Part shown: positions 51,974-61,113 of the stretch, one piece after another
Layout: the number at the start of each line of letters is the position of its first letter
How positions within the stretch are numbered: position 1 is the first letter of the stretch
From: RH-AL1 sp965198715
Lineage (GTDB): Bacteria; Pseudomonadota; Alphaproteobacteria; Rhizobiales; Beijerinckiaceae
Reading direction: 5' to 3'
DNA: 64,000 bases
Assembly: GCA_965198715.1 (NCBI GenBank)
Contig: CBDAPV010000001.1
Location: 992,001-1,056,000 of the forward strand
Program-made: the position numbers and the translations under genes
Notes under the pieces: generated by a model
Seen by the model: the letters and a program-made list of their open reading frames with translations, nothing else
Databases searched by the model: none
What the model was told of the DNA's origin: nothing

Positions 51974-52159
51974 CTACGAGGAACGGGTCGCGCGCGACAT
52001 GGTCGCCTTGCTGGTCGGGCCGCGCGCCTGATCACGAGCCTCCACGGCTTGGCTGAGCGTCCTGGATAGGCTGAGGATGGCCTGAAACGGATTTCGGAGA
52101 TCATGGGCGATGATCGAGAAGGACAGCGATCTTTGGCGATTGAGCATGTAGAGCGCCAA
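51974..52159 (-). pseudogene. Histidine-kinase H-box fragment
   Basis: LNRQRSLSFSIIAHDLRNPF, then QAILSLSRTLSQAVEARDQA, contains an H-box (AHDLRNPFQ) of a HisKA domain. No sensor or ATPase part is nearby. It is a relic of another kinase in this decaying cluster. Confidence 0.5.
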
Positions 52160-52392
52160 GCTCTTCTCCCCGGCCTCCAGCCGGGCGCCGCGCAGTTCGG
52201 CTATGAACTCCCTTCGAGCCTCCGCTTAGCGGATCGCTTCTGCGAGGCTCGGCGGCGTCACGTCGGCCTTCGTGAGATGATCGAGCGCGCCGGCTCCGAT
52301 CAGCCTCAAGGCAACGTCAGGGTCGGCTGCGGTCGGAACCTAGCCGCCGACGAATGATTGAAGCACGGTTAATCGCGCACAAAGGAGCTTTC

Positions 52393-52671
52393 ATGACCAT
52401 CCAGATCACCGCCGCAACCGCCGCCGCCCTCTTGCTTGCCGCCGCACCGGCCTTCGCCCAGCAAGGTACCACGCTCGCCGGCCCGGCACAGGGGCAGAAG
52501 GCAGATGGTTCTAACTCGACACGGCCTTCTGCCCAGAGCGGCGCAAATGGCGGCGCCATGATGCAAGGCGGCGCGATGTCTGGGGCCAGCGGCGGCGCTT
52601 CCACCCGTACGATGAGCGGCGGTTCGACCGCAACCGGCGGCAATGTCGGCGGACCTGCCGGCCGAAACTGA
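52393..52671 (+). CDS. Small exported Gly/Ser-rich protein
   Basis: 92 residues. Signal peptide (ITAATAAALLLAAAPAFAQQ) and a low-complexity mature part rich in Gly, Ser, Ala and Met (NGGAMMQGGAMSGASGGAST). AAAGGAGC five bases upstream of the ATG is a strong ribosome site. There are no cysteines or domains. Similar exported repeat-like proteins occur across the order with no known role. It is monocistronic. Confidence 0.75.
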   Translation: MTIQITAATAAALLLAAAPAFAQQGTTLAGPAQGQKADGSNSTRPSAQSGANGGAMMQGGAMSGASGGASTRTMSGGSTATGGNVGGPAGRN

Positions 52672-52724
52672 CACCCGCCAACATGATATTCAGGAGCCGC
52701 ACGGCGAGAGCCGTGGCGGCTTCG

Positions 52725-53060
52725 TCATAATGCGGTCCTGTTCTCCTTCAGAGCCTTGAGGCGCTCAACAGTATCGTTCATGCGCAGGTCGCCCTTGTTC
52801 GGGATCTGCGTAGCGCCACGCAGTTTGCGACGGTCCTCGGCTGTGAGATCGAGGGTGGTCAGCACCAAGACCGGTATGGTGCTGCAGCCCGGCCGTCCAC
52901 GTAGCTCCCTTAGGAACGTGAAGCCGTCTATCACCGGCATGGTCAGGTCGAGCAGGATCACGCGAGGGATCGAACGTTGAACCTGTTAGAGAGCCTCGAC
53001 GCCGTTGGCAGCCTTGACGACCTTCCACCCGTTCCTCTCCAGAGCATGACGCGCGAGGAC
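52725..53060 (-). pseudogene. Receiver-domain remnant with internal stop
   Basis: LERNGWKVVKAANGVEAL, then TAA at about 52985, then VILLDLTMPVIDGFTFLREL to KGDLRMNDTVERLKALKENR in the same frame. It resembles the last receiver of the hybrid kinase at 47.5-50.1 kb (EKNGWKVREGANGVVAL; LLDLTMPVMDGFSFLHRL). The N-terminal acidic pocket is missing. Confidence 0.7.
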
Positions 53061-53295
53061 GGCGTAGGGTGTTAGTGCCCTGGTTTGCATGGACCGCGTC
53101 AGTGCACTAGGCGCCGCGCCGTGGAAGCAGCAGACGGCGCTGATAATCAGCGTATTGCTAAAACCTGGTTCCATGCGGCCGTGAGCTGAGCCCACCGCTC
53201 AAGTCGCGATCGGCGCGACGCTGGACCATCTCAACGCCACTCATAAGCTAGGAGGTAGCCAGATGTCGCGTCAAGCGCTTGCTCACGGAGAAATC

Positions 53296-54357
53296 ATGCG
53301 TTGGAACAAGCCCCTCTCCGAGCGGGTCATCGTGGTGACCGGCGCATCCAGCGGCATCGGTATGGCCACGGCGATGTCTGCCGCGGCTTCCGGCGCCCGC
53401 GTCGTCATGGTAGCGCGTGGCGAGGCCGACATCACCCTCGTCCGCGCCTGCATCGAGAACGGCGGAGGCAAGGCCACCCACGTCGTCACGGACGTCGGTG
53501 ACAGCGACGATGTGCGCAAAGTCGCAGCGCACGCCATCGAAACCTTCGGCGGCTTCGACACCTGGGTGAGTGTCGCCGGGCTGACGATCTATGGGACGCT
53601 CGCGCAGGTCTCTGAGGCCGATGACGTCAAACTGATGCAGACGAACTTCAGGGGCACCGTGCACGGTTCGCTCATCGCCGCCGAGCACCTGCGCCAGCAC
53701 GGCGGCACGATCATCAACGTCGGCAGTGTGGCGTCCTACCTCGCGTTCACGCGCAAGGGGCATGTACGTCGCGAGCAAGCACGCGGTGAAAGGCTTCACC
53801 GATGCCTTACGCATGGATCTGCTTGAAGAGGGCGCGCCCATCAACGTCACGTTGCTCAAGCCAATTCGATCGACTCCCCTCTGCCGCAGCGCGCACGCAA
53901 CTACATGGACAAAGAGCCGATGCTGCCGCCGCCGATCTACCCTCCGGAGGAGGTCGCCTACGCCATCCTAAAATGCGCATTCCACCCGCGACGCGAGCTC
54001 ATCGTCGGAGGTGGCGGCGTGCCGCTCGTCGCCTTCCCGCGCCCCTACCGAGCCTCCTACGACCGCATCGGGCCTGCAATTACCTTCTTTGAGCGGCGCA
54101 GCGACCCGGCGGGCAATCCAGAAGGCGCTCTTCACGCGCCACAGCGCAGCGCACAGGTCTGTGGCGAACAACCGGGTTACGTGATGCGCACCAGCCTTTA
54201 CACACGAGCGATCCTCAACCCGGGCCTGACGATCGCGACGACGACGGCGCTCGCGGGCGTGCTTGGTCTTGTCGCCGCCTCGATCAAAAGACGTGCCGCA
54301 AGATGCCTCCTCGGCCGGTGGGTCCGGGATTCCTTAGGGGAACGACTGATATCGTAG
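53296..54357 (+). pseudogene. SDR oxidoreductase, frameshifted twice
   Basis: VIVVTGASSGIGMATAMSAA, then DTWVSVAGLTIYGTLAQV, then TIINVGSVASYLAFTRKG, after which a shift near 53757 is needed for MYVASKHAVKGFTDALRMDL (YxxxK intact) and another near 53868 for PPPIYPPEEVAYAILKCAFH and the long C-terminal tail. The tail of about 110 residues after the Rossmann domain is typical of the membrane-associated SDRs of this order. ACGGAG precedes the ATG. If the shifts are sequence errors, the protein would be complete. Confidence 0.75.
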
Positions 54358-54529
54358 TCAATAACGTGGGTCAGGATCTGATCGCGTCGGCGCTGATGCC
54401 CGACGACTGTTTCCAATAAGCGATGGGCTGCGGACATATGCTGCATCACTTCGCCGGTACGCAGATCCTCGACGCTGCCCTGTCGCTGGCGTAACACGCC
54501 CACTCATTCGGAAGCAGCCCTTGCCGACA

Positions 54530-55550
54530 GATTTGATTGGTACAACAGCCGCAATGCGGTCTCGACCGTCGTGGTCATCCCTGTCCGCAACGAGCGGCAG
54601 CACATCCTTGCCTGCCTTCGCGCGTTGGACGGGCAGCGCGGTCTCGCTGCGGGCAGCTTCGGCGCTCTGCTCTTCCTCAACAACTGCACGGACGACACGG
54701 AAGAGCTGGTCGCCACCGCACGACTGCGGTTGTCGCTCCGTGTGGTCGTCGGCGACTCCGCCGACGCCTCCGCCGGCTGGGCGCGCCGCTGCGCGATGGA
54801 GGCTGCCGCCGAATGGCTCGACGAGAACCCGATAGCCGACGGCGTCCTGCTCACCACCGACGCGGACAGCCGGGTAGCGCCGGACTGGGTCGCCCGCAAC
54901 ATCGCCGCTCGATGCGGGCGTCGACGCCGTCGCGGGCCGGCTTTCGCTCGACGCCGAAGACGAGGCGTTGCTGCCGCCATCACTGCGCGCGCGGAAACCT
55001 TAGGCACGTTACGAAGCGCTGCTGATCGAGATTACGGCGTTCCTCGATCCGTGACCCGGCAACCCCTGGCCACACCACTGGTGCCGCTCCGGCGCCAGTT
55101 TGGCAGCGCGGCTGTCGACCTACCGCAGGATCGGCGGCATGCCAGCCATCCCGCTCGGCGAAGATCGGGCCTTCGTGGAGGCGATGCTCGCGCACGATCT
55201 CGTCGTGCGACACGATCCCAACCTCGTTGTCGTGACATCCGGGCGCCTTCAAGGACGCGCGAAGGGCGGCGTCGCGGATACGATACGGCTGCGCTGCGAC
55301 CTGCCCGACAGCCTCTGCGACGACAGGCTGGAGCGGCTTGAGCGCGTGGTTGCCCGTTCCATGCTGCGTCGCCGCCTCCGCCGCCTCCACGGCAGGGGGG
55401 TGTCGCGCCGGTCTCGAGCGACGGGCTCGCGCACTTGCCCTCGACGCGGAGTCCGCGCGGCAGATTGTGGAAGAGCCCAGCTTTGGAAAGATGCATGCGG
55501 CCCTGGGAGCCTCCAGCCCGCGAAGGCTCTCGTTCGCTTTTTTAGGCTAG
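54530..55550 (+). pseudogene. Family 2 glycosyltransferase, several frameshifts
   Basis: VVIPVRNERQHILACLRALD, then LLFLNNCTDDTEELVATAR, then GVLLTTDADSRVAPDWVARN (DxD motif) is a GT-A domain. The continuation DAGVDAVAGRLSLDAEDEAL is in a second frame and STYRRIGGMPAIPLGEDRAF, then HDPNLVVVTSGRLQGRA, in a third. Such enzymes are often encoded in rhizobial clusters with PIG-L deacetylase, acyl-CoA dehydrogenase and methyltransferase genes, none of which remain here. Confidence 0.75.
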
Positions 55551-55734
55551 CGGGACGGTTCAAGAGACCAGACCCAAATGCCTGGGCATCCGAAGCTTCG
55601 CGGGGACAGGGCGCTGGCACGTACATGATCGTAGCTCCGCCCGACGTCTCCACCTGGGAAGCACGCCTCCGCGCTCCATAACCCTTGAGGCCGTAGGCAG
55701 CCGACTGCGGATGTCGCGTCCACGAGGATCGCTC

Positions 55735-56658
55735 ATGTTCATGCGAGTCGACAAGCTTCAGGCTGAGTTGCCGAAGCCTAAGAAAGCCGATCCTGCCGCC
55801 GCCGCCGCGCTCCAGGAGCTGATCGGCGGCAAATATGGCGAGATGTCAACGCTCAACAACTACATGTTTCAGAGCTTCAACTTCCGCAGCAAGTCCAAGC
55901 TGCGGCCGTTCTACAACATCGTCGCCAGCATCACCGCCGAGGAGCTTGGCCACCTTGAGCTCGCCTGCAATGGCGTCGCTATGCTCGCCAATGGCCCGGA
56001 CAAGCCGGCCAACGAGAAAGGCGGCGCTGACATCTCCGACGCACCCTGGGCAGCGATGCAGGACACGCCGCTGCCCTCCGCCTTTCTCTCGAACGGCGGC
56101 GGCGCGATGCCGATGAACGCCAACGGGGCATCCTGGAACATGGATTTCGTCACCACGACAGGCAATGTCATGGTCGATCTCTTGCACAACTTTCATCTCG
56201 AATGCGGCGCTCGCATCCACAAGCTGCGCGTCTACGAGACGATGAAGGACCCAACGGGCCGTGAGGTCTGCGCCTACCTGCTGGTTCGGGGCTCTGTCCA
56301 CGCCCACGCCTACGCGCTGGCCATCAAGAAGCTTACCGGTGTCGAGCTCGAGAAGATGCTGCCGACGCCCAACATTGACCTGTCGAAGATCCCCGAGTGC
56401 CAGAAGTACCTCGACGAAGGCTCGCATCGCCGCCTCTACACGTGGAGCCCGAACGACTATAAGGAGATGTCGGGCATCTGGGGCAACGGCGAGCAGGCCC
56501 TGCCGGGCGATCCGCCGGGTGAGCTCGAGGTGATTGATGGCTTGCCGGAGGGTGGGAAGATCCACGACCTCACCGGTGTGGCATCGGCCTTCACGCCGGA
56601 TTATGCGCCGGAAGAAATGTTCGAGATTGCAACCAAGCTCTATAAAGCTTCGAGGTAG
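55735..56658 (+). CDS. Manganese catalase
   Basis: 307 residues of the ferritin-like non-haem catalase family, which dismutates H2O2 at a dimanganese site. LQELIGGKYGEMSTLNNYMF, then IVASITAEELGHLELACNGV, and later DLLHNFHLECGARIHKLRVY, then VRGSVHAHAYALAIKKLTGV supply the four-helix-bundle Glu/His ligands. GAGGA eight bases upstream supports this ATG; an in-frame start at 55711 is less likely. It is complete and well preserved although the genes before it are broken. It fits the stress theme of the stressosome operon nearby. Confidence 0.93.
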   Translation: MFMRVDKLQAELPKPKKADPAAAAALQELIGGKYGEMSTLNNYMFQSFNFRSKSKLRPFYNIVASITAEELGHLELACNGVAMLANGPDKPANEKGGADISDAPWAAMQDTPLPSAFLSNGGGAMPMNANGASWNMDFVTTTGNVMVDLLHNFHLECGARIHKLRVYETMKDPTGREVCAYLLVRGSVHAHAYALAIKKLTGVELEKMLPTPNIDLSKIPECQKYLDEGSHRRLYTWSPNDYKEMSGIWGNGEQALPGDPPGELEVIDGLPEGGKIHDLTGVASAFTPDYAPEEMFEIATKLYKASR

Positions 56659-56725
56659 GCTTTTACCATAACGAGTACAGAAAGAAGGGGTCGACAAGGC
56701 TCCCTTCTTTCAACGCGATATTTGG

Positions 56726-56956
56726 CTACTTCGTCGACGCGGGGTTTGAGCCGGGCGTCGTCTTCGTAGTGGTCGACACCTTGATCGGCCGGCCAGATGC
56801 ATCGAAAATCACACCTGCAACGAGAGTAAGGGCGGGCGAGGTTGGAACCGCCGTCCACGTCTCTACACTTCCCGCATTACCAAGTGCGAGCGCTACACGC
56901 TCGATGGCAACTTGGGCTGAGCCCGCGAGCACGTAAAAACGATCGTCACTCGGCAT
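56726..56956 (-). CDS. Small hypothetical protein (doubtful)
   Basis: About 76 residues (MPSDDRFYVLAGSAQVAIER, then VALALGNAGSVETWTAVPTS), ending in a Thr/Pro-rich tail. Slightly strand-rich and compact, with no known domain. Several starts are possible (56956, 56980, 56998) and none has a strong ribosome site. It is convergent with the catalase gene. It could be a fragment. Confidence 0.35.
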   Translation of the reverse strand: MPSDDRFYVLAGSAQVAIERVALALGNAGSVETWTAVPTSPALTLVAGVIFDASGRPIKVSTTTKTTPGSNPASTK

Positions 56957-56998
56957 GTTGCAAACCTCGTAAGGCACCATCGCCACTATAGTGTCCAC

Positions 56999-57416
56999 CG
57001 GCCATGTCCTCGCGCTGGCACCAACGACCCTGCCCGTCGCCGGCTTGCCCCTGCAACAAGGGCCTATCAGACCGGCAGACGTGAAAGCCAGTTTTGCATA
57101 AGGCTTGCGTCAGTACGCACGACGATTGCGCCCCAGGTCCGGCCTTGCGCGTAGGACGACGTGAATTTCTCGGCGTCAAGCCATTGTTTTAGCTTGTCTT
57201 AGTCTAGCCACACCTGACCGAAGTTGGCGCAGTGCCGGCTGGCCGCTCCAACAAGCTTAAGCTGGCATGTAAGAAAACCGTCTGCGCTCGGCTGCCAAAA
57301 TTAGCGGACGCAAGTGCGTTCACCTTGCATTTCCGACGGTCGCTAATCCCGTGGCTCCGCCAGTCCGGCCATAGCGCCACGTGCCAACTCCATCATGACC
57401 ACGCGCTGACGCCTCA
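56999..57416. other. Intergenic region, nothing recognised
   Basis: No supported gene, repeat or clear terminator was seen between the catalase region and the end of the stressosome operon. Confidence 0.35.
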
Positions 57417-59318
57417 TCAGTCGCTCAACATTTCGCGCACATGGGCGACGACGGTGTCGAGCACAAAAGGCTTGGTGAGGATGCTCATACCTGGAGCGAG
57501 AATGCCGGAGGGACACGCCGCGCCTTCGGCGTAGCCGGTGATGAAGATCACCTTGAGACAGGGTCGCGCCTCGCGACAGGCGTCGGCAAGCTGGCGGCCG
57601 TTAAGGCCCGGCAAGCCGACGTCGGTAAGAAGCAGGTCGAGGCGCGGCGCCGCCTGCGCGACGGCCAGTCCCTGAGTGCCGTCGATGGCGTGCAGAACGT
57701 GGTACCCGGCCTCTGCGAGGGCCTCCAGCAGCAGATCGCGGACGGCGCCCTCGTCCTCGACCACGAGGACGGTCTCGCCCCGACCTCCGCCGGCGAACGG
57801 CCCCACCAACTCATCGGCCGCCAGCACGGTCCCGTCACGTCGTGGCAGCAGGATGTCGATCGTAGTGCCCTCGCCAGCGGCGCTGGTGATACCCGCGTAG
57901 CCCTCGGATTGGCGGGCGAAGCCGTAGATCATAGACAGGCCGAGACCGGTGCCCTGGCCGATCGGCTTGGTGGTGAAAAAGGGATCGAAGGCCCTCGCCA
58001 CCACCTCCGGCGGCATGCCGGTGCCGGTATCGGCGACGCTTACCGCCACGTATTCGCCGGGAGCGATGGCACCCGAGCCGGCGGGCACTGCATCGAGCGT
58101 GAGATTGCGCGTCGTCACTATGATCGCGCCGCCTTTCGGCATCGCGTCACGCGAGTTGATCACTAGGTTCAGGACGGCGTTCTCGAGCTGAAAGGGGTCG
58201 CATAGCGTCGTCCAAGCATCGTTGGCGAGGGCGAAGCGCAGGTCGATCTGCTCGTTGATCGAGCGCTTCAGCAGATCCGTCATGCCGCCGAGCAGCGCGT
58301 TGACGTTGACAAGCTTGGGATCGAGCGGCTGACGGCGGGCAAAGGCGAGCAGACGGTGGGTCAGCGCCGCTGCCCTGTTGGCAGAGGCCAGCGCCATTTC
58401 GATGTAGGTCTCTAGTTTGTCGTGCCGACCCTGCTTGAGGCGCCGCCCCATCAGATCGAGGGCGCCGATGACGCCCGTGAGCAGGTTGTTGAAATCGTGC
58501 GCGATGCCGCCGGTGAGTTGGCCGACCGCCTCCATCTTCTGCGACTGTCGCAAGTCGCCTTCAATGCATTCGCGCCGCTCAGCTTCGGCAAGCAAGCGTG
58601 CGTTTGCCTCGGCGAGCTCGCGGGTGCGTTCGGCGACCTGGCGCTCCAGAGTCTCGCCGGCACGGCGCAGCTCCTCGGCCTGCCGCTCGAGCTCGGCGTG
58701 GAGCGCGACGACGCCGCGATTGGTGTTCTCGAGTTCGGTGTTGAGGCGCTGGGCCTCCTCCTCCCGCTCGGCGAGGCTTGCGAGGCTCTCGATAAGGTCG
58801 CGGTTCTCGTCGCGCACGGCGTTGCCGGGATTGGTGAGGCGCAGGGCGCGCACCGCATCGGCGATCGCGGGAACCGCGGCTGCCGTCGGCGGTATCGAGC
58901 CGGGCACGACTTTGCCCAACGTGACCTCGGTACCGGTGGCGGACGTTTCGATGTGGAATCGATCCATCAGGCGCCGGGCGCCGGTGATTCCAAGGCCCAT
59001 TCCGGTCGACGACTCGTAGCGGCCCTCGAGAATGCGCTCGAGATCGGCGATGCCGCCGCCTCGATCACGGACGCGCACGAGAAGGAGCCGCTGAGATCCG
59101 CCCAGGAGCGAGAAATGGATCTTGCCGCCGCGGGCGTAGCTCAGCGCATTGCGTGCGATCTCGGACAGCGCCGTGGCGATCCGGGTCTGATCCTGCCCGG
59201 CAAAGCCGAGATGCTGGGCCACGATCCGCGCGCATTGACGAGCATGAACGATATCGTCCTCCATCTCGAGCGGAAGGGTGACGATCGGCCATTGCGGATC
59301 GGCGTCGTTCCTCGTCAC
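57417..59318 (-). CDS. Hybrid histidine kinase with RsbT/RsbW-like N-terminal domain
   Basis: 633 residues. Residues about 1-140 are an anti-sigma-type ATPase fold (TRIATALSEIARNALSYARG; GMGLGITGARRLMDRF), then comes a long coiled coil (about 170-255; LNTELENTNRGVVALHAELE). A His kinase core follows, with GGIAHDFNNLLTGVIGALDL, N-box ENAVLNLVINSRDAM and G-box GTGLGLSMIYGF, and a C-terminal receiver (LLLTDVGLPGLNGRQLADA; SILTKPF). It starts in a 4-nt overlap with the phosphatase gene. I infer that it takes the stressosome output into a phosphorelay in place of a sigma-B switch. All catalytic motifs are present. Confidence 0.9.
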   Translation of the reverse strand: MTRNDADPQWPIVTLPLEMEDDIVHARQCARIVAQHLGFAGQDQTRIATALSEIARNALSYARGGKIHFSLLGGSQRLLLVRVRDRGGGIADLERILEGRYESSTGMGLGITGARRLMDRFHIETSATGTEVTLGKVVPGSIPPTAAAVPAIADAVRALRLTNPGNAVRDENRDLIESLASLAEREEEAQRLNTELENTNRGVVALHAELERQAEELRRAGETLERQVAERTRELAEANARLLAEAERRECIEGDLRQSQKMEAVGQLTGGIAHDFNNLLTGVIGALDLMGRRLKQGRHDKLETYIEMALASANRAAALTHRLLAFARRQPLDPKLVNVNALLGGMTDLLKRSINEQIDLRFALANDAWTTLCDPFQLENAVLNLVINSRDAMPKGGAIIVTTRNLTLDAVPAGSGAIAPGEYVAVSVADTGTGMPPEVVARAFDPFFTTKPIGQGTGLGLSMIYGFARQSEGYAGITSAAGEGTTIDILLPRRDGTVLAADELVGPFAGGGRGETVLVVEDEGAVRDLLLEALAEAGYHVLHAIDGTQGLAVAQAAPRLDLLLTDVGLPGLNGRQLADACREARPCLKVIFITGYAEGAACPSGILAPGMSILTKPFVLDTVVAHVREMLSD

Positions 59319-60319
59319 GTTACCGGGCCGCTTCTGACGACGATCACGGAGGCGTCGTCGCGAGCGCGCGAGTGATCGCGGAACAGGACGCCTGCGACGA
59401 GCGCGGGATGGGCGGCGGCTAGCCCGGGCATGGCGCCGAGGGACCAGGAGCCGGAGATACCGTCGGAATGCATGACGAGCAGACTGCCCGGCGCGAAGTC
59501 ATACTCGAACGTCGTGATCTTGCGCGCGTTATGGCCGGCCGTGCCCGCCAGAGAGACGAGGTGGTGGTGCTTGCTACCCGTGACGATCGACCCGGCAATG
59601 TTCCCGATCCCGGTGAAGGCGAGGATGGCTCGCGCCTCGTCGTACCTCGCCGACGCGACCGCCGCGCCACGGGTATGACGGAGGCCGGCGTGGATGCGCT
59701 CGATGATCTCGCCTGGCGAGGCCTCTTCGACGTGCAGGAACTGTCGTACCGCCTCGACGGAGGCTTCCGCCGCCATAGGACCGTGGCCGAGGCCGTCAGC
59801 GACCAGAACGGTCCAGCCGCTCGCGTGCTTGCGCGCGCAGATCGCATCGCCGCAGCTTGCCTCGCCTTTGAGGGGAATCTCGAGCTTGCCCCAGGTCGGA
59901 AACGTCGGCGGTGCCGTCTTCCGCATGCCGACCCGCGCCATGACGGCAGTGCCGCTCGGCCAGGAGTCGATCGCGAAACTGTTGGCGAGCCGGCGCACCG
60001 CGCCGAGCCCCGTGCCAGCGCTGCCGGCGGTGGAGAAGCCATCCTCCAGGCAACGGGCGACGCTGCTCATACCAGGCCCTTTGTCGAGGGAAAGCACCTG
60101 GATGCCCTCTCCATCCGCATCTTCGTAGGTGTCGAGCAGCAACACGCCATCGCGCGCGAACTTAACGAGATTGGTCGCGAGCTCGGTGACGATGATCGAG
60201 AGCTGTCCCGTTGGCAATTCGCTCAAAGAGAGACTGTGCGCTCGGTCCACGGCGCGGCGGCGCGCGTCGGCGACCTGGCTCGCTTCGCGGATGGGCAGCA
60301 CGGCGGTGATCATTTCCAT
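59315..60319 (-). CDS. ATPase/SpoIIE-type phosphatase (RsbX-like) fusion
   Basis: 334 residues. The N-terminal 130 residues are a degenerate HATPase (LSIIVTELATNLVKFARDGV; STAGSAGTGLGAVRRLANSF), and the remainder is a PP2C-like SpoIIE domain (VLVADGLGHGPMAAEASVEA with the metal-binding DGLGHG; HSDGISGSW; RDDASVIVVR). RsbX resets stressosomes by dephosphorylating RsbR and RsbS. It overlaps rsbT by 10 nt. The fusion of an ATPase domain to the phosphatase is common in Gram-negative RsbRSTX modules. The active-site Asp residues are visible. Confidence 0.88.
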   Translation of the reverse strand: MEMITAVLPIREASQVADARRRAVDRAHSLSLSELPTGQLSIIVTELATNLVKFARDGVLLLDTYEDADGEGIQVLSLDKGPGMSSVARCLEDGFSTAGSAGTGLGAVRRLANSFAIDSWPSGTAVMARVGMRKTAPPTFPTWGKLEIPLKGEASCGDAICARKHASGWTVLVADGLGHGPMAAEASVEAVRQFLHVEEASPGEIIERIHAGLRHTRGAAVASARYDEARAILAFTGIGNIAGSIVTGSKHHHLVSLAGTAGHNARKITTFEYDFAPGSLLVMHSDGISGSWSLGAMPGLAAAHPALVAGVLFRDHSRARDDASVIVVRSGPVT

Positions 60320-60714
60320 CTCGCCAGCATGACGCGCGTCCCTAGCCTCGGGGTCGACGAGATCTCGAACTCGTTGCTGAGCCGCTTGGCTCCGCCCAAA
60401 CCCAAGCCGAGACCGCCGCCGGTGGTGAAATGGTCGCCCATCGCGCGCTCGACGTCGACGATGCCGGGACCCTGGTCCTCGAAGGTCAGGCGCACGGCGC
60501 GACGCGCGCCGACCTGCTCCAGCTCGATGAGGACGGTGCCGCCACCGCCGTAGTCCAGCGTGTTGCGTGCGATCTCGCTCGCCGCCGTGACGATCTTTGT
60601 CTGATCGACGAGCCCCATGCCGATTTCGACCGCCCGTGCCCGCACCAGTTGGCGCACGCGGACGACGTCGTTGCCCGTGCGGATCTGGGCGGTCTCACTC
60701 CTGGTGATCGGCAT
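60310..60714 (-). CDS. rsbT: RsbT-type serine/threonine kinase
   Basis: 134 residues of the GHKL fold: IVTAASEIARNTLDYGGGGT (N-box), DQGPGIVDVERAMGDHFTTG (G1), and GGGLGLGLGGAKRLSNEFEI (G2). RsbT phosphorylates RsbS and RsbR in the stressosome when stress is sensed. The chosen ATG (MPITRSETAQIRTGND) overlaps the rsbS end by 20 nt; longer frames would cover more of rsbS. It is intact, with family length. Confidence 0.92.
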   Translation of the reverse strand: MPITRSETAQIRTGNDVVRVRQLVRARAVEIGMGLVDQTKIVTAASEIARNTLDYGGGGTVLIELEQVGARRAVRLTFEDQGPGIVDVERAMGDHFTTGGGLGLGLGGAKRLSNEFEISSTPRLGTRVMLARWK

Positions 60715-61111
60715 GGATGCGCTCCATGCTCCGCTCGCCGCCCGGTCTGTCGTCCTCGTCCCGACTGATCGCAAGCAGGGCCAACCCACGTTCGACGTTG
60801 AGCGCGGTCTTGATGCCCGGCAGCGTCAGACCTAGCTCGACCAAGGTGATCGCGACGGCAGGGCGCATGCCGACCACGACAGTATCGGCATCGAGGACCC
60901 GCGACACCGCAGCGACGGTGTCGAGCATGCGGCCGATGAAGCTGTCGACGATATCGAGCGCCGAGATCTCGATAAGCACGCTACGAGCACCGGTCGCCAC
61001 GATCCTCGCGGCGAGGTCCTCCTCCAGCTGCAGCGCAAGCCTGTCGTGCATGTCGACCTGGATGGTCACGACGAGCACGCTGCCGATCTTGAGGATGGGG
61101 ATGTGGTCCAT
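60695..61111 (-). CDS. rsbS: RsbS-type STAS protein
   Basis: 138 residues, a single STAS domain: IPILKIGSVLVVTIQVDMHD, then SVLIEISALDIVDSFIGRML with the phospho-acceptor Ser in VDSFIGR, then ADTVVVGMRPAVAITLVELG. It forms the core scaffold of the stressosome with RsbR and is the substrate of RsbT. It begins 2 nt after rsbR. The last 20 residues (RDEDDRPGGERSMERIHADH) extend slightly beyond the usual end, where rsbT overlaps. The conserved Ser indicates function. Confidence 0.92.
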   Translation of the reverse strand: MDHIPILKIGSVLVVTIQVDMHDRLALQLEEDLAARIVATGARSVLIEISALDIVDSFIGRMLDTVAAVSRVLDADTVVVGMRPAVAITLVELGLTLPGIKTALNVERGLALLAISRDEDDRPGGERSMERIHADHQE

Positions 61112-61113
61112 GA

